In this document: piece by piece, positions 18,429 through 29,819 of the stretch
Position numbering within the stretch: the first letter of the stretch is position 1
How the letters are laid out: the number at the start of each line of letters is the position of its first letter
NCBI RefSeq assembly: GCF_024211275.1
Contig: NZ_JAMLDX010000008.1
Location: 141,055 to 205,054, forward strand
DNA from: Sphingomonas tagetis
GTDB taxonomy: Bacteria > Pseudomonadota > Alphaproteobacteria > Sphingomonadales > Sphingomonadaceae
Direction of reading: 5' to 3'
DNA length: 64,000 bases
Program-made: the position numbers and the translations under genes
Notes under the pieces: model-generated
What the model was told of the DNA's origin: nothing
Database searches by the model: none
Seen by the model: the letters and a program-made list of their open reading frames with translations, nothing else

Positions 18429-19855
18429 GCCGCCACTTTCCGCTGCGCATTGACCGCATCGGCGAGGCCGGCCGCCCATTTGGTGATGTCGCCCGCGCCC
18501 AGGCACACGATCAGATCGCCCGGCTGCGCGACGTCGGCCAGCGTCGCCGCCAGTGCGCCAGCGTCGGCGATCGTCGCCGCCGCGCGATGCCCGCGCTCGC
18601 TTGCGCGCGCCACCAGCGCCTCGGCATCGACGCCCTCGACCGGTGCCTCGCCCGCCGCATAGACCGGCGAGACGAACACCATGTCGGCATCGTTGAATGC
18701 CTGCGCGAAGTCGTCCATCAGATTGCCGAGTCGCGAATAGCGGTGCGGCTGCACCACTGCGATCACCCTGCCCTCAACACTCTCGCGCGCCGCCGCCAGC
18801 ACCGCGCGGATTTCGACCGGATGATGGCCATAATCGTCGATCACGATCGCCGGATTGCCGACATCGAACCCGATCTCGCCGACCTTGGTGAAGCGCCGCT
18901 TCACCCCGCCGAACTTGGCGAAGCCATTCTGGATCGTCGCATCGGCGATGCCCATCTCCAGCGCCACGCCGATCGCGGCGAGCGCGTTCTGGACATTGTG
19001 CCGCCCCGGCATCGGCAGGTCGATTCCCTCGATCGAGCGCGTCGAGCCATCGCGCGAGCGAATGATCGCCTCGAACTTGTTGCCGCCGGGATAGGGATGG
19101 ACATTGACCCCGCGCACGTCCGCCGACGCCGCGAAGCCATAGGTCACGATCCGCCGGTCGCGCACGCGCGGGATGATCGCCTGCACCTCGGGATGGTCGA
19201 GGCAAAGCAACGCCGCGCCGTAAAAGGGCACATTCTCGACGAACTCGACATAGGCATCCTTCGCCGCGTCGAACGAGCCATAATGGTCGAGATGCTCGGG
19301 ATCGATATTGGTCACCACCGCGATCGTGCCGTCCAATCGTAGGAAGCTGCCGTCGCTCTCGTCGGCCTCGACCACCATCCACTCGCTGTCGCCGAGCCGC
19401 GCGTTCGAGCCATATTGGTTGATGATCCCGCCATTGATCACGGTCGGATCGACCCCGCCCGCATCGAGCAACGCCGCGATCATGCTGGTCGTCGTGGTCT
19501 TGCCATGCGTCCCCGCCACCGCGACGGTGGACTTGAGCCGCATCAGCTCGGCCAGCATCTCGGCGCGCCGCACCACCGGAATGCGCCGCGCATAGGCCGC
19601 CTGCACCTCGGGATTGTCGCGCTTGATCGCGGTCGAGGTCACGACCACCGCCGCATCGCCGAGATTGTCGGCGCTCTGCCCGATCGTGATCGCGATCCCG
19701 CGCTTGCGCAGCCCCTCGACGACATAGCCCTCGGCGCTGTCGCTGCCCTGCACCTTGTAGCCGAGATTGTGCATCACCTCGGCAATGCCCGACATGCCGA
19801 TCCCGCCGATCCCGACGAAATGGATGGTACCGATGTCCGTAGCGACGCCCTTCAT
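18425..19855 (-). CDS. murC: UDP-N-acetylmuramate--L-alanine ligase
   Basis: This 476-residue Mur ligase adds L-Ala to UDP-MurNAc. The N-terminal nucleotide-binding motif is [16 protein letters not shown], the P-loop is GTHGKTTT at 115-122, and EADESDGSF and [10 protein letters not shown] are the usual central-domain motifs. The ATG overlaps the murG stop (ATGA) and the stop overlaps the next small gene. In-frame sequence upstream of the ATG belongs to murG in another frame. Confidence 0.97.
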   Translation of the reverse strand: MKGVATDIGTIHFVGIGGIGMSGIAEVMHNLGYKVQGSDSAEGYVVEGLRKRGIAITIGQSADNLGDAAVVVTSTAIKRDNPEVQAAYARRIPVVRRAEMLAELMRLKSTVAVAGTHGKTTTTSMIAALLDAGGVDPTVINGGIINQYGSNARLGDSEWMVVEADESDGSFLRLDGTIAVVTNIDPEHLDHYGSFDAAKDAYVEFVENVPFYGAALLCLDHPEVQAIIPRVRDRRIVTYGFAASADVRGVNVHPYPGGNKFEAIIRSRDGSTRSIEGIDLPMPGRHNVQNALAAIGVALEMGIADATIQNGFAKFGGVKRRFTKVGEIGFDVGNPAIVIDDYGHHPVEIRAVLAAARESVEGRVIAVVQPHRYSRLGNLMDDFAQAFNDADMVFVSPVYAAGEAPVEGVDAEALVARASERGHRAAATIADAGALAATLADVAQPGDLIVCLGAGDITKWAAGLADAVNAQRKVAA

Positions 19856-21015
19856 GCGAACGCCTCCCCGCCTTGCCGGACCTTGACGGGCTCGGCCCGG
19901 CCCAACCCTGCCGACGCCCAGTCGGCATCGATCGATTCGACCAGATCGGCCAGATCGCGCACCGCATCGGGTCGCCCGACGCTGCGGGCACATGCCGCGG
20001 CATGGGCGAGCCCCACCGGCTCCAGCCCCAGCTTCTGCATCTGCTTGGCCAGTTCCTGCGGGGTGAAGGCGCGCTGCGGGATCGTGCGCGCGCCGCCCGC
20101 CGCGCTGATCTCGCGCGCGTTCGCGGTCTGGTGATCGTCGGTCGCGCTCGGCAGCGGCACCAGGATTGCGGGCCGCCCCGCCGCGGTCAGCTCGGCGATG
20201 GTCGAGGCGCCCGCGCGCGCGATCACGACATGCGCCCAGGCCAGCCGCTCGGGCAGGTCGGGCAGATAGGTCGCGATCTCCGCCGGGATGCCATGCTCGG
20301 CATATTTGCGGCGCACATCGTCGATATCCTCGACCCGCGCCTGATGTGTCACCTGCAAGCGGCGGCGGAAATGCACCGGCAGCAGCGCCAGTCCGTCGGG
20401 CACCACCTCGGACAGTACCGAAGCGCCCTGACTGCCTCCGGTCACCAGCACGCGAAAGATGCCGTCCTCTTCCAGTGGCGGATAGGGCTTGAGCCGCAGG
20501 TCCAGCACCGCCTCGCGCACCGGATTGCCGACCAGATGCGTCTTCTTCTCATGACTTGGCTTGAGCCGCTCGACCTTGTCATAGCTCGTCGCGATCGCGC
20601 TCACGCGCCCCGCCACCAGCCGGTTGACCCGGCCCAGCACGGCATTCTGCTCGTGGATGATCGTCGGCACCTTCACCGAGAACGCCGCCATCAGCGCCGG
20701 CATCGAGGCATAGCCGCCGAACGCGATCACCGCCGCCGGCTTGAACTCGCGATACAGTTGCAACGCCTGCTCGCGCCCGCGCAGCATCAGCCCGACGGTC
20801 TTGATCCAGCCGACCGGCCCGCCCGAAAACCGCCCGGCCTGCACCACACGCGTCTCGACCCCGTCGAACAGGTCGGGGAAGCGCGCCCCGCGCGTATCGC
20901 TGAGCAGCGCGACCTTGTGCCCGCGCCGCGTCAGCTCGGCGGCCAACGCCGCTGCCGGAACCATGTGCCCGCCGGTACCCCCGGCTGCCAGAACATAATG
21001 CTTACCCGAACCCAT
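19852..21015 (-). CDS. murG: Lipid II synthase (UDP-GlcNAc transferase) MurG
   Basis: This 387-residue GT28 glycosyltransferase adds GlcNAc to lipid I at the inner face of the membrane. G-loops are [13 protein letters not shown] near the N terminus and [10 protein letters not shown] in the middle, and the donor site lies around [24 protein letters not shown]. The ATG at 21015 overlaps the ftsW stop by one base (TGATG); a TTG one codon earlier is possible but less likely. Confidence 0.96.
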   Translation of the reverse strand: MGSGKHYVLAAGGTGGHMVPAAALAAELTRRGHKVALLSDTRGARFPDLFDGVETRVVQAGRFSGGPVGWIKTVGLMLRGREQALQLYREFKPAAVIAFGGYASMPALMAAFSVKVPTIIHEQNAVLGRVNRLVAGRVSAIATSYDKVERLKPSHEKKTHLVGNPVREAVLDLRLKPYPPLEEDGIFRVLVTGGSQGASVLSEVVPDGLALLPVHFRRRLQVTHQARVEDIDDVRRKYAEHGIPAEIATYLPDLPERLAWAHVVIARAGASTIAELTAAGRPAILVPLPSATDDHQTANAREISAAGGARTIPQRAFTPQELAKQMQKLGLEPVGLAHAAACARSVGRPDAVRDLADLVESIDADWASAGLGRAEPVKVRQGGEAFA

Positions 21016-22238
21016 CAACTTCCTCGAACCGTATAGGGCGAGCGCTTGAGATACGGGTTCCGGCGCGTGAAAGCGAGCAGAAGCCCCATGCCGATCGACA
21101 GGGCCACCATCGACGACCCGCCATAGGAAATGAACGGCAGCGTCATGCCCTTGGACGGCGCCAGCCCGGTGTTCACCGCCATGTTGATCAGCGCCTGAAT
21201 GCCGAACTGCGCCGCCAGCCCCGCCGCGGCGAGCAGACGGAAATTATCCTCCTCGTCGAGCAGCTTGACCAGCACGCGAATGATGATCGCCAGATACAGG
21301 ATGGCGATGCCGATGCACGCGATCAGGCCGAACTCTTCGCCCACGACCGAGAAGATATAGTCGGTATGCGCCTCGGGCAGCTTGAACTTGACCGTCCCGC
21401 CGCCCGGCCCGGTGCCGGTCGCGCCGCCGGCGGTCAGCACTGCATGCGACATGTCGGTCTGGTAATGCTCCGCCGCCGCCTTTTCGGGATCGGGGAACAG
21501 GAAGCTGTCGATCCGCGTGCGCGCCGTATCGTAGAAGATATAGGCCGAGATCACGCCGACCACCGCGCCGCCGCCCAGCACGCCCATCGCCCGCGTCGAG
21601 ATCCCCGCCAGCATCAGCAGCACGATCCATACGAGGCCGAACACCATCGTCTGCCCGAAATCGGGCTGCTTCATCAGCAGCGCCGCGACCAAAGCCGTCA
21701 GCACCCCGGTCAGCGGGATCACCGGCAGCGTCTCGTCCTTGGCGCGCAGCGACAGGAACCACGCGGTCGTCACGATGAAGAACGGCTTCAGAAACTCGGA
21801 GGGCTGGAAGCTCGCAAAGCCGATCCCGATCCAGCGCCGCGCGCCGTTGACCTCGGCGCCGAAGAACCCCGCCACCGCGACCAGCACCAGGCATACCGCG
21901 GTGCCCAGGATCGCCATGCGCCGCGCCAGGCTGACCGGCAGCATCGACACGATGAACAACACCGGCAGCGACACGCCGACCCACAGCGCCTGCCGCCAGA
22001 AATAATGCATCGCGGCGAAGGTCTTGCCCTCGTCCGAATAGCGCACCGCCGAGGCCGGCGACGCCGCCGCGACCGCGATCAGCCCGATCCCGATCAGCAG
22101 CATCGCGAGCAGCAGCAGGACGCGGTCGATCTCCCAGAACCACAGGCCGAAGCTGGAGTTGCTACCCCGGCTGAGCTTGTCTTCCATGCGTCCGCGCCAA
22201 CCGCGCAGCGCCGGGACGTTCCGTCTCACATCGGTCAT
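21015..22238 (-). CDS. ftsW: Lipid II polymerase / division protein FtsW
   Basis: This 407-residue SEDS-family membrane protein, with about ten transmembrane helices starting near residue 38, polymerises septal peptidoglycan with FtsI. The conserved NGARRWIGIG and PSEFLKPF segments and the MTLPFISYGGSSM motif near the C terminus are present. The start overlaps the murD stop (ATGA). A second ATG 17 codons in (MEDKLSRG) is also possible. Confidence 0.96.
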   Translation of the reverse strand: MTDVRRNVPALRGWRGRMEDKLSRGSNSSFGLWFWEIDRVLLLLAMLLIGIGLIAVAAASPASAVRYSDEGKTFAAMHYFWRQALWVGVSLPVLFIVSMLPVSLARRMAILGTAVCLVLVAVAGFFGAEVNGARRWIGIGFASFQPSEFLKPFFIVTTAWFLSLRAKDETLPVIPLTGVLTALVAALLMKQPDFGQTMVFGLVWIVLLMLAGISTRAMGVLGGGAVVGVISAYIFYDTARTRIDSFLFPDPEKAAAEHYQTDMSHAVLTAGGATGTGPGGGTVKFKLPEAHTDYIFSVVGEEFGLIACIGIAILYLAIIIRVLVKLLDEEDNFRLLAAAGLAAQFGIQALINMAVNTGLAPSKGMTLPFISYGGSSMVALSIGMGLLLAFTRRNPYLKRSPYTVRGS

Positions 22239-23569
22239 AGTGCCCCCACCGCCGCGCGAAACCGCGCGCCCCGATCCTCATAGTCCTTGAACTGGTCGAA
22301 CGATGCGCAGGCCGGCGACAGCAGCACCGTCTCGCCCGCCGCTGCCTGCGCCGCGGCGGATTGCACCGCTGCTTCCAGCGTATCGCTCTGCTCGACCGGC
22401 ATCTCATCCTTCAGCAAATCGGCGAACAGCCCCGCCGCCTGGCCGATCGTATAGGCGCGGCGGACATTGGGGAATCCCGGACGGCATGCGTCGAGGTCGT
22501 TCGTCTTGGCCTGCCCGCCCAATATCCAGTGGATATCCTTGAATGCCGACAGCGCCGGCGCGGTTGAGGTGGGGTTGGTCGCCTTGCTGTCGTTGACGAA
22601 CAGCACGCCATTGCGCGTGGCCACCCGCTCCATGCGGTGCGGCAGGCCCGGAAATGTCTCCAGCCCGCGGTCGATGCTCGCCTGATCCACCCCCAGCGCC
22701 TCGCACGCGGCAATTGCGGCGAGCGCGTTCTGCGCATTGTGCGGTCCCTGCAGCGCGGGCCAGCGCGACTGGTCGAGGCACACCCCCGCCGCAATCTTGG
22801 TCAGGTCTTCCGCCCGTCCCGATCGCGACACCTGCTTCGCCACATCCTGCGAGGCTTCGTCGCCGATTCCGATCACGGCTGCATGCCCCTTCGACTGCAT
22901 CGCGAACAGCCGCGCCTTGGACGCGGCATAGCCCGCGAACCCGTCATAGCGGTCGAGATGATCCGGCGTGATGTTGAGCAGCACGGCAACGTCGCAATCG
23001 AGGCTCTGCGTCAGGTCGATCTGATAGCTCGAAAGCTCGAGCACATAGACCCCGCCTTCCGGCAACGGTTCCTGATCGAGGATCGGCAGCCCGATATTCC
23101 CGCCCAGCCGCGCAGGGATGCCCGCCGTGCCCAGGATATGGTGGATCAGCGCGGTGGTGGTCGACTTGCCGTTGGTCCCGGTGATGCCGACGACCTTGTG
23201 CGCCGGCAGTTCAGCCCGCGCATGCGCGAACAGCTCGATATCGCCGATGATGGACACGTTCGCATCAGCCGCCTTGGTGCGGATCGGATGCCGATTGAGC
23301 GGCACGCCGGGGGATACGATCAGTGCGTCGAACTGTCGAAGGTCGATCGGAAACTTCACCCAATCCTTCGTCGTGAACGCCGGCTCACTGCCGATTTCCA
23401 CGCGATCAGTTTTGAGCTGTTTCCAAACAGCGCTCTGCGCGCCTTCGTTGTCATCCCATCCTACAACGCTGGCCCCGCTCGCGACCAACGCACGCACCGT
23501 CGCCGCCCCGGACCGCGCCAGCCCCAGCACCGCATAGCGTTTGCCGCGCCAGGCCGCGCTCGTGATCAC
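22235..23569 (-). CDS. murD: UDP-N-acetylmuramoyl-L-alanine--D-glutamate ligase
   Basis: This 444-residue Mur ligase adds D-Glu. The P-loop GTNGKST lies at 131-137, and [10 protein letters not shown] and VNDSKATNP are standard MurD motifs. The GTG at 23569 overlaps the mraY stop (GTGA) and begins just before [11 protein letters not shown], the N-terminal Rossmann motif, so the start is well supported despite a long open frame upstream through mraY. Confidence 0.96.
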   Translation of the reverse strand: MITSAAWRGKRYAVLGLARSGAATVRALVASGASVVGWDDNEGAQSAVWKQLKTDRVEIGSEPAFTTKDWVKFPIDLRQFDALIVSPGVPLNRHPIRTKAADANVSIIGDIELFAHARAELPAHKVVGITGTNGKSTTTALIHHILGTAGIPARLGGNIGLPILDQEPLPEGGVYVLELSSYQIDLTQSLDCDVAVLLNITPDHLDRYDGFAGYAASKARLFAMQSKGHAAVIGIGDEASQDVAKQVSRSGRAEDLTKIAAGVCLDQSRWPALQGPHNAQNALAAIAACEALGVDQASIDRGLETFPGLPHRMERVATRNGVLFVNDSKATNPTSTAPALSAFKDIHWILGGQAKTNDLDACRPGFPNVRRAYTIGQAAGLFADLLKDEMPVEQSDTLEAAVQSAAAQAAAGETVLLSPACASFDQFKDYEDRGARFRAAVGAL

Positions 23570-24636
23570 CGCAGCTTGAGCGTCGAAAGCCCGGCCAGCG
23601 CCAGCACGAAGGCGATGATCCAGAAGCGGATGACGACAGTCGGCTCGCTCCAGCCCAGTTGCTCGAAATGATGGTGGATCGGCGCCATCTTGAACACGCG
23701 CTTGCCGGTGCGTTTGTAGAAGAACACTTGGATAATCACGCTCATCGCCTCGACCACGAACAGCCCGCCGATGATGCCCAGCACCAGCTCGTGATGCGCG
23801 GTGACCGCAATCGCACCTAGCGCCCCGCCCAAGGCGAGCGAACCCGTATCGCCCATGAACACCGCGGCTGGGGGTGCATTGAACCACAGGAAGGCGAGGC
23901 CCGCGCCGACGATCGCGCCGCAGAAGATGGCAAGGTCGCCCGCGCCGGGCACATGCGGAATGCCGAGATACGCCGCGAACACCTTGTTGCCCGCCAGATA
24001 GACGATCAGCAGGAAAGCGAGGCTGGCGATGATCACCGGCATCGTCGCGAGGCCGTCGAGCCCGTCGGTCAGGTTCACGGCATTGCCGAACGCGACGATC
24101 GTGAACGCGGCGAAGGCGATATAGGCCGGCCCCAGATCGACGCTGAACTGGCTGAAGAACGGCACATACAGCACGGTCCCGTTCTGCTGCGTGATGACCC
24201 ACGCGGCGACGCCCGCGATGACGAACTCGCCGAGCAGCCGCGTGCGCCCCGAAACGCCCGCCGTGCTCGCCTTGCGCACCTTGTCATAGTCGTCGAGGAA
24301 CCCGATCAGGCCGAAGCCAAGCGTCACGAACATGCACGCCCAGACATAAGGGTTGCTGAGGTCCATCCACAGGAACACCGACAGCGCGAGGCTGGTGAGG
24401 ATCATGAGGCCGCCCATCGTCGGCGTGCCGCGCTTGGCGAGGTGGCTCTGCGGCCCGTCACTGCGGATCGGCTGGCCCTTGCCTTGCCGCACGCGCAGCC
24501 AGCCGATGAAGCGCGGCCCGATGATCAGGCCGATCACCAGCGCCGTCGCCACCGCCGCGCCGGTGCGGAACGAGAGATAGCGGATCAGGTTGAGGAGCCC
24601 CGGAAAGCCCAGCCACTCGGCGATCTCGTACAACAT
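23566..24636 (-). CDS. mraY: Phospho-MurNAc-pentapeptide translocase
   Basis: This 356-residue polytopic membrane enzyme makes lipid I from UDP-MurNAc-pentapeptide and undecaprenyl phosphate. Signature segments are [22 protein letters not shown] (the aspartate pair), [13 protein letters not shown] and the [13 protein letters not shown] histidine motif. It begins 4 bases after the murF stop. The ATG at 24636 gives [10 protein letters not shown], the family-like start; sequence further upstream in frame belongs to murF. Confidence 0.97.
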   Translation of the reverse strand: MLYEIAEWLGFPGLLNLIRYLSFRTGAAVATALVIGLIIGPRFIGWLRVRQGKGQPIRSDGPQSHLAKRGTPTMGGLMILTSLALSVFLWMDLSNPYVWACMFVTLGFGLIGFLDDYDKVRKASTAGVSGRTRLLGEFVIAGVAAWVITQQNGTVLYVPFFSQFSVDLGPAYIAFAAFTIVAFGNAVNLTDGLDGLATMPVIIASLAFLLIVYLAGNKVFAAYLGIPHVPGAGDLAIFCGAIVGAGLAFLWFNAPPAAVFMGDTGSLALGGALGAIAVTAHHELVLGIIGGLFVVEAMSVIIQVFFYKRTGKRVFKMAPIHHHFEQLGWSEPTVVIRFWIIAFVLALAGLSTLKLR

Positions 24637-24640
24637 TCGC

Positions 24641-26035
24641 CTATGCCCTTCCCGCCAGCGCCGCGACCACGCGCGACAGCCCGACCCCGTTCGAACCCTT
24701 GATGAGGACCGCATCGCCCGGGCGCAGCATTGTCTCGATGCGCTCACGGGCGGCAGCGGCGTCGGGCACATGGACCAATTCGATATGGCCCTCAAGCGCT
24801 CGTGCGAGCGGCGCCATCCCTTCACCGACCAGAAGCAACGCTTCGACGCCGGCGTCACGAATCGGGCCGGCCAGCCCGGCATGAAAAGCCGCCGACTGCT
24901 CGCCCAGCTCGCGCATTTCGCCCAGCACCGCCAGCCGCCGCGTGGCGCGCGTTTCCGACAGCACCGCCAGCGTCGCGCGCATCGATGCAGGGTTGGCGTT
25001 GTAGCTCTCGTCGATCACCAGCGCGGTGCCGTCGCCCGCTCCGGTCTTGAAGCGTGCGCCGCGCCCGGCCAGACCGCCCATCTCGGCCAGCGCCAGCCCC
25101 GCCTGCTCCAGATCGCCGCCCGCCGCATCGACCGCCGCCAGCACCGCCATCGCATTGGCGACCCAGTGATCACCCGGCTGCGACAGCGTGAAGCCCAGCG
25201 TCCGCCCACCATCTTCATTGGCCGCCCCGATCTGCGCGGTGACGAAGGTCCCGCCCGGCTGACCCGGCAGGATCTCGATCGCGCGCACATCGGCGCCCTC
25301 GCCAAGCCCGAACGTCACGATCTTGTCCGCATGGGGTTCGGCAGCCGCGATCAGCCGGTCGCGATGCGGGCTGTCGAACGGCACGATCGCGGTCCCGCCC
25401 GGCTCCAGCCCCTGGAAGATCTCGCCCTTGGCGTCGGCAATCGCTTCCTCGCTGGCGAAGAACTCGGTGTGCGCCGGCGCGATCGTCGTCACCACGGCGA
25501 CATGCGGCCGCACCATATGTGTCAGCGCGAGCAGTTCGCCGGCATGGTTCATGCCCATCTCGAACACGCCATATTTGGTCTCGCGCGGCATGCGGGCGAG
25601 GCTCAGCGGCACGCCGGTATGGTTGTTGTAGCTCTTGACCGAGCGATGCGCTTCCCCGGGCGCGATGCGGTCGAGGCACTCGAACAGCGCTTCCTTGGTC
25701 CCGGTCTTGCCGACCGATCCGGTGACGCCGATCACCACGCCGCTGATCCGCTTGCGGCTCGCCCGCGCCAGATTCTCCAGTGCTATGGTGGTGTCGCCCA
25801 CCAGAATATTGGGGTGCGGTGTCTGGGAGGAAACGACCGCACCCGCGGCCCCGCTCGCGAAGGCCTGATCCAGAAATTTGTGTCCGTCGGTGGATTCGCC
25901 GGTCAGCGCGAAGAACAGCGCGCCCGACCCCACCTCGCGGCTGTCGAACGCGACCGCCCCGGCCTCGAACTCGGCCGACGCCGTGCCACCGGTCGCCGAT
26001 GCGATTTCGGCGGAGGTCCAGAGTGCTTCCGTCAC
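24641..26035 (-). CDS. murF: UDP-MurNAc-tripeptide--D-Ala-D-Ala ligase
   Basis: This 464-residue Mur ligase adds the D-Ala-D-Ala made by Ddl. The P-loop [10 protein letters not shown] lies at 105-114, and [17 protein letters not shown] and the [11 protein letters not shown] motif are typical of MurF. The start is a GTG overlapping the murE stop (GTGA). It completes the UDP-MurNAc-pentapeptide used by MraY. Confidence 0.96.
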   Translation of the reverse strand: MTEALWTSAEIASATGGTASAEFEAGAVAFDSREVGSGALFFALTGESTDGHKFLDQAFASGAAGAVVSSQTPHPNILVGDTTIALENLARASRKRISGVVIGVTGSVGKTGTKEALFECLDRIAPGEAHRSVKSYNNHTGVPLSLARMPRETKYGVFEMGMNHAGELLALTHMVRPHVAVVTTIAPAHTEFFASEEAIADAKGEIFQGLEPGGTAIVPFDSPHRDRLIAAAEPHADKIVTFGLGEGADVRAIEILPGQPGGTFVTAQIGAANEDGGRTLGFTLSQPGDHWVANAMAVLAAVDAAGGDLEQAGLALAEMGGLAGRGARFKTGAGDGTALVIDESYNANPASMRATLAVLSETRATRRLAVLGEMRELGEQSAAFHAGLAGPIRDAGVEALLLVGEGMAPLARALEGHIELVHVPDAAAARERIETMLRPGDAVLIKGSNGVGLSRVVAALAGRA

Positions 26036-27447
26036 GCCGCCATCTCGCGCGCGACCGTAACGTCGTCGAACGGCAGCACCATGCTGCCGACGATCTGTCC
26101 CTCCTCATGCCCCTTGCCCGCGATCAGCACGATATCCTGCGGCCCGGCCTCGGCAATGGCGGCGGCAATCGCCGCACGCCGGTCGCCGATCTCGGCCGCG
26201 TTGGGGCAACCCTTGAGCACGTCCGCGCGGATCGCCGCCGGACTCTCGCTGCGCGGATTGTCGTCGGTCACGATCACCACATCCGCGCCCGCCGCCGCGG
26301 CCTGCCCCATCGGCTCGCGCTTGCCCGGATCGCGGTCGCCGCCCGCACCCAGCACAAGGATCAGCCGCCCCTCGGCATGCGGTTTCAATGCAGCAATTGC
26401 CGCCTCGATCGCATCGGGCGTGTGCGCGTAGTCGACATAGACCGGCGCCCCGCTGCGGCTGATCGCCGCCCGCTCCAGCCGCCCGCGAACAGGTTGCAGC
26501 CGCGCCAGATTGCCCAGCGTCGCCGCCGTGTCGCCACCGGTCGCGATCACCAGCGCCGCCGCGACCAGCGCATTCGCCGCCTGATAGCCGCCGATCAGCG
26601 GCAGGCTCACGCGATGCTCGGCCCCGTCGGCGGCGATCACCAGTTTCTGATCGAGCAGTGTCGGCTCGCGCGACACCAGCCGCAGCGCGTCGCCATGCTC
26701 GCCCACCGTCATGATGCGGTTGCCGCGCATCCGCGCGATATCGATCACCCGCTCCGAATGCGGATCATCGGCCCACACCACCGCCGTCCCATCGGAATCG
26801 AGCACATCGGCGAACAACCGTAGCTTGGCGGTCAGATAATCGGCCATATCGGCATGATAATCGAGGTGATCGCGCGACAGGTTGGTGAACGCCGCCGCCT
26901 TCACCGGCAGCCCTTCGGTGCGGTATTGCGACAGCCCGTGACTCGACGCCTCGAACGCCAGATGCGTCACGCCCTCGCGCGCCAACCCGGCGACATTCGA
27001 CAGAAATGTCACCACGTCCGGCGTCGTCAGTCCGGTCGACACCATCTCGTCCGCCGTGGTCACGCCCAGCGTGCCGATCGACGCGGCATGATGCCCCGCC
27101 ATCCGCCACAATTGCCGCACCATCTCGACGGTAGAGGTCTTGCCGTTGGTGCCGGTGACCGCCACCGACGTTTCGGGGAATGGCGCGAAGAAGCGCGCCG
27201 CGATCCGTGCGAACTCGGTGCGCGGGTGGTCGCTCGCGATATGCGCCGCGCCCTCGACTGTCACCTCGGGCCGCGCCACCACCGCCACTGCGCCGCTCGC
27301 CACCGCCTGCGCGATGAAATCCTCGCCGTTGAACTTGATCCCGCGAAAGGCGCCGAACACCGTGCCGGGGGCAACCTTGCGGTGGTCGATGGCGAAGCCC
27401 GTGACGATCGTGTCTTCGGCGCCGCCGGTCAGTTCGCCCAGCCTCAC
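26032..27447 (-). CDS. murE: UDP-MurNAc-L-Ala-D-Glu--meso-diaminopimelate ligase
   Basis: This 471-residue Mur ligase has the P-loop GTNGKTS at 99-105. The DNPRSESP motif near residue 390 marks enzymes that use meso-diaminopimelate rather than lysine, as expected for a Gram-negative cell wall. The GTG start overlaps the ftsI stop (GTGA). The much longer open frame upstream is the ftsI region read out of frame. Confidence 0.96.
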   Translation of the reverse strand: MRLGELTGGAEDTIVTGFAIDHRKVAPGTVFGAFRGIKFNGEDFIAQAVASGAVAVVARPEVTVEGAAHIASDHPRTEFARIAARFFAPFPETSVAVTGTNGKTSTVEMVRQLWRMAGHHAASIGTLGVTTADEMVSTGLTTPDVVTFLSNVAGLAREGVTHLAFEASSHGLSQYRTEGLPVKAAAFTNLSRDHLDYHADMADYLTAKLRLFADVLDSDGTAVVWADDPHSERVIDIARMRGNRIMTVGEHGDALRLVSREPTLLDQKLVIAADGAEHRVSLPLIGGYQAANALVAAALVIATGGDTAATLGNLARLQPVRGRLERAAISRSGAPVYVDYAHTPDAIEAAIAALKPHAEGRLILVLGAGGDRDPGKREPMGQAAAAGADVVIVTDDNPRSESPAAIRADVLKGCPNAAEIGDRRAAIAAAIAEAGPQDIVLIAGKGHEEGQIVGSMVLPFDDVTVAREMAA

Positions 27448-29201
27448 TCCCCGGCTCCCGGCGCGACGATCGGCGCGCGCACGGCGGCGACGGCGGTGCC
27501 CTTGTTCTTCGGCTCGGCCTTCCACAGCAGCGGAATCACGTCGGAGACATCGACGTCGCGCGTCTCGTCGGGTACCACGCCCAGCATCGCGCCGGTGCGC
27601 ATGATCACGCGGTTGACGACCGGGGCGGCGGTCCAGCCGGCGGTGGTCAGACCGAATGACTGGGCATTTCCGATGGGGGAATCGAGCATCACCAGCACCA
27701 CATAGCGCGGTGCGTCCATCGGGAAAGCCGCCGCGAACGTGGAAACATTCTGATTGCGCTTGTAACCACCCGCGCCGGGCACTTCGGCGGTGCCGGTCTT
27801 GCCGCCGACGCGATAGCCCGGCGCGTCGGCCTTGCTGCCGGTGCCGTGCGTCACGATCAGCCGCAACAGCTGACGCATGCGCGCGCTCGTCGCCTCGGAA
27901 AAGACGCGGCGGCCCTCGGGCGTCTTGCCTGGCTCGATCTTGCGCAGCGTGGCGGGATGCCACATCCCGCCATTGACCAGCGAGGCATAGGCGCTGGCGA
28001 GATGCAGCGGCGTCACCGCGATGCCATGGCCGTAAGCGGTCGTCATCACCGTCGTGCGCGCCCAATATTTCGGCCAGAGCGGCCCGGCGAGGCCACCCAG
28101 CTCGACCGGCGGCTTGTGATCGAAGCCGAGCTTGCGGAACATCGTCTCCATCCGCTCCTTGCCCAGCTCGTCGGCGATGCGCGCGGTGGCGATGTTCGAC
28201 GAGTGGATCAGCGTCTCCGGCACGTTGAGCCAGCGCCGCTGCGAATGGTCGTCGCGGATACGAAACCCGCCGACCTGAAGCGGCGCGGTCGCGTCATAGC
28301 GTTTGGCCATCGACGGCACCACGCCGGTCTCGATCGCCATCGCCATCGTCAGCGGCTTGAACGTCGAGCCCAGCTCATAGACGCTCTGCGTGACGTTGTT
28401 GCGGAAATGCTCGGGATTCGACCCCTTGACGTTGTTGGGGTTGAACGTCGGCAGCGACGCGACCGCGACCAGTTCGCCGGTCGCCACGTCCATGATCAGC
28501 CCGGCCGCGCCGCGCGCCTGGAAGCTGGTCATCGCCTGCCCCAGCTCGCTCTCAAGCGCCGCCTGCGCGCGCAGGTCGAGCGAGAGCGCCACCGGCTGGC
28601 CGCGCCGCGCCGGATCGGTCAGCTGCTTGTCGAGCGCCAGCTCCATGCCGAACGCGCCCTTGCCGTCGAAATCGACATAGCCGAGCGTGTGCGCCGCCAG
28701 TGCCGCCTGCGGATAGAGCCGCTGCGGTTCGCGCGCGAACTCGATCCCCGGCTCGCCCAGCGCATGCACTGCCGCGACCAGCTCGGGCACCGCGCGGCGT
28801 TTCAGATAAGTGAATTTGGACTCGCTATCGAGCAGCGCGCGATACTCGCCCTCGCTCTTGCCCGGCAGCGTCGCCGCCAGCATCCGCGCCAGCTCGTTCT
28901 TGTCGCCGATCACCTTGCCCGGCCGCACGCCGATCGACCAGGCGTCGATCGTCCGCGCGAGCGGCGCGCCGTTGCGGTCGACCAGGTCGCCGCGCAACGG
29001 CACCAGCATCGCGTTGATGCTCGGCGAACTCTGCGGCTCCGCGAACAAGGCGAGCAGCGCCAGCCGCCCGACGATCACGCTGATCGCCGCGGCGAACAGC
29101 AGCGCCAGGATCATCAGCCGCACATGCGCGACGGCGACGCCCGCGTGCCGGGAACCGGGACGCGGGCGATCACGATGCGCGGGGGCGACGAGGACGGTCA
29201 C
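27444..29201 (-). CDS. ftsI: Septal transpeptidase FtsI (PBP3)
   Basis: This 585-residue class B penicillin-binding protein has a single membrane helix at about 28-53 followed by the pedestal domain. In the transpeptidase domain the SxxK motif is S279-T-F-K282, the SxN motif S334-S-N336 and the KTG box K468-T-G470. It cross-links septal peptidoglycan together with FtsW. The GTG start overlaps the stop of the FtsL-like gene (GTGA), so stoichiometric expression is likely. Confidence 0.96.
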   Translation of the reverse strand: MTVLVAPAHRDRPRPGSRHAGVAVAHVRLMILALLFAAAISVIVGRLALLALFAEPQSSPSINAMLVPLRGDLVDRNGAPLARTIDAWSIGVRPGKVIGDKNELARMLAATLPGKSEGEYRALLDSESKFTYLKRRAVPELVAAVHALGEPGIEFAREPQRLYPQAALAAHTLGYVDFDGKGAFGMELALDKQLTDPARRGQPVALSLDLRAQAALESELGQAMTSFQARGAAGLIMDVATGELVAVASLPTFNPNNVKGSNPEHFRNNVTQSVYELGSTFKPLTMAMAIETGVVPSMAKRYDATAPLQVGGFRIRDDHSQRRWLNVPETLIHSSNIATARIADELGKERMETMFRKLGFDHKPPVELGGLAGPLWPKYWARTTVMTTAYGHGIAVTPLHLASAYASLVNGGMWHPATLRKIEPGKTPEGRRVFSEATSARMRQLLRLIVTHGTGSKADAPGYRVGGKTGTAEVPGAGGYKRNQNVSTFAAAFPMDAPRYVVLVMLDSPIGNAQSFGLTTAGWTAAPVVNRVIMRTGAMLGVVPDETRDVDVSDVIPLLWKAEPKNKGTAVAAVRAPIVAPGAGE

Positions 29202-29809
29202 CGAATCTTCTTTGCCTCCGCGCGCACGCCCTTCATCAGATCGCCGAACGAGCTGTCCTTGAGCAGCCTGCTGTCGAGCGCGGCGACTGCCTCGTCCTTG
29301 GCCTTCGCCGCCGCCGCGCGAACCGGCTTGGACACCGCCGCCGCGATCGTCTCGGACTTCACCGCCGGCGCCGACGTTACCGCTGCCGCCACTGCCGCGG
29401 GCTTAGGCGCCACGGCAGCGACCGCGTCCGACGCGGTCCGGGCCGTGCCGGTCACGACATCGGGCACGCCCTCGGGCACCACCATCGCGGCATAGCGCTC
29501 GGCCAGGCCATTGCCCTCGAGCGGCCGCAGCTGCGCCAGCGCGGCGTCGCCCGGCAGGAACTGCGCGGGAGTCGGCGCGGTGTAGCGCATCACTTCGCCG
29601 TTCCAGCGTTCGAGCTGGGCGAGGTTTGCGCGCGTGTCGAATTCGGTTTCCAGCCCGCGAATATCCTTGCGCGCCTTGACGATCGCGCGTTCCAGCCCCT
29701 CGACGCGCGCGCGCTCCGACGCCACCTGCGACGAGACGAGATAACAGCCCGGGGCCACGATCACCCCGGTCAGGAACCAGCCGAACCCGTTCAATGCCTT
29801 TATCGCCAT
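29198..29809 (-). CDS. ftsL: FtsL-like cell division protein
   Basis: This 203-residue bitopic protein has a membrane helix at about 9-26 followed by a coiled-coil heptad region (about 28-70). A long Ala/Val/Lys-rich C-terminal tail follows, making it roughly twice the usual FtsL length. Identification rests mainly on position between rsmH and ftsI and on the membrane helix plus coiled coil; FtsL sequences diverge strongly. The ATG at 29809 follows GGAGG, which overlaps the end of rsmH; a GTG directly before it is an alternative. Confidence 0.75.
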   Translation of the reverse strand: MAIKALNGFGWFLTGVIVAPGCYLVSSQVASERARVEGLERAIVKARKDIRGLETEFDTRANLAQLERWNGEVMRYTAPTPAQFLPGDAALAQLRPLEGNGLAERYAAMVVPEGVPDVVTGTARTASDAVAAVAPKPAAVAAAVTSAPAVKSETIAAAVSKPVRAAAAKAKDEAVAALDSRLLKDSSFGDLMKGVRAEAKKIR

Positions 29810-29819
29810 CACCGCCTCC

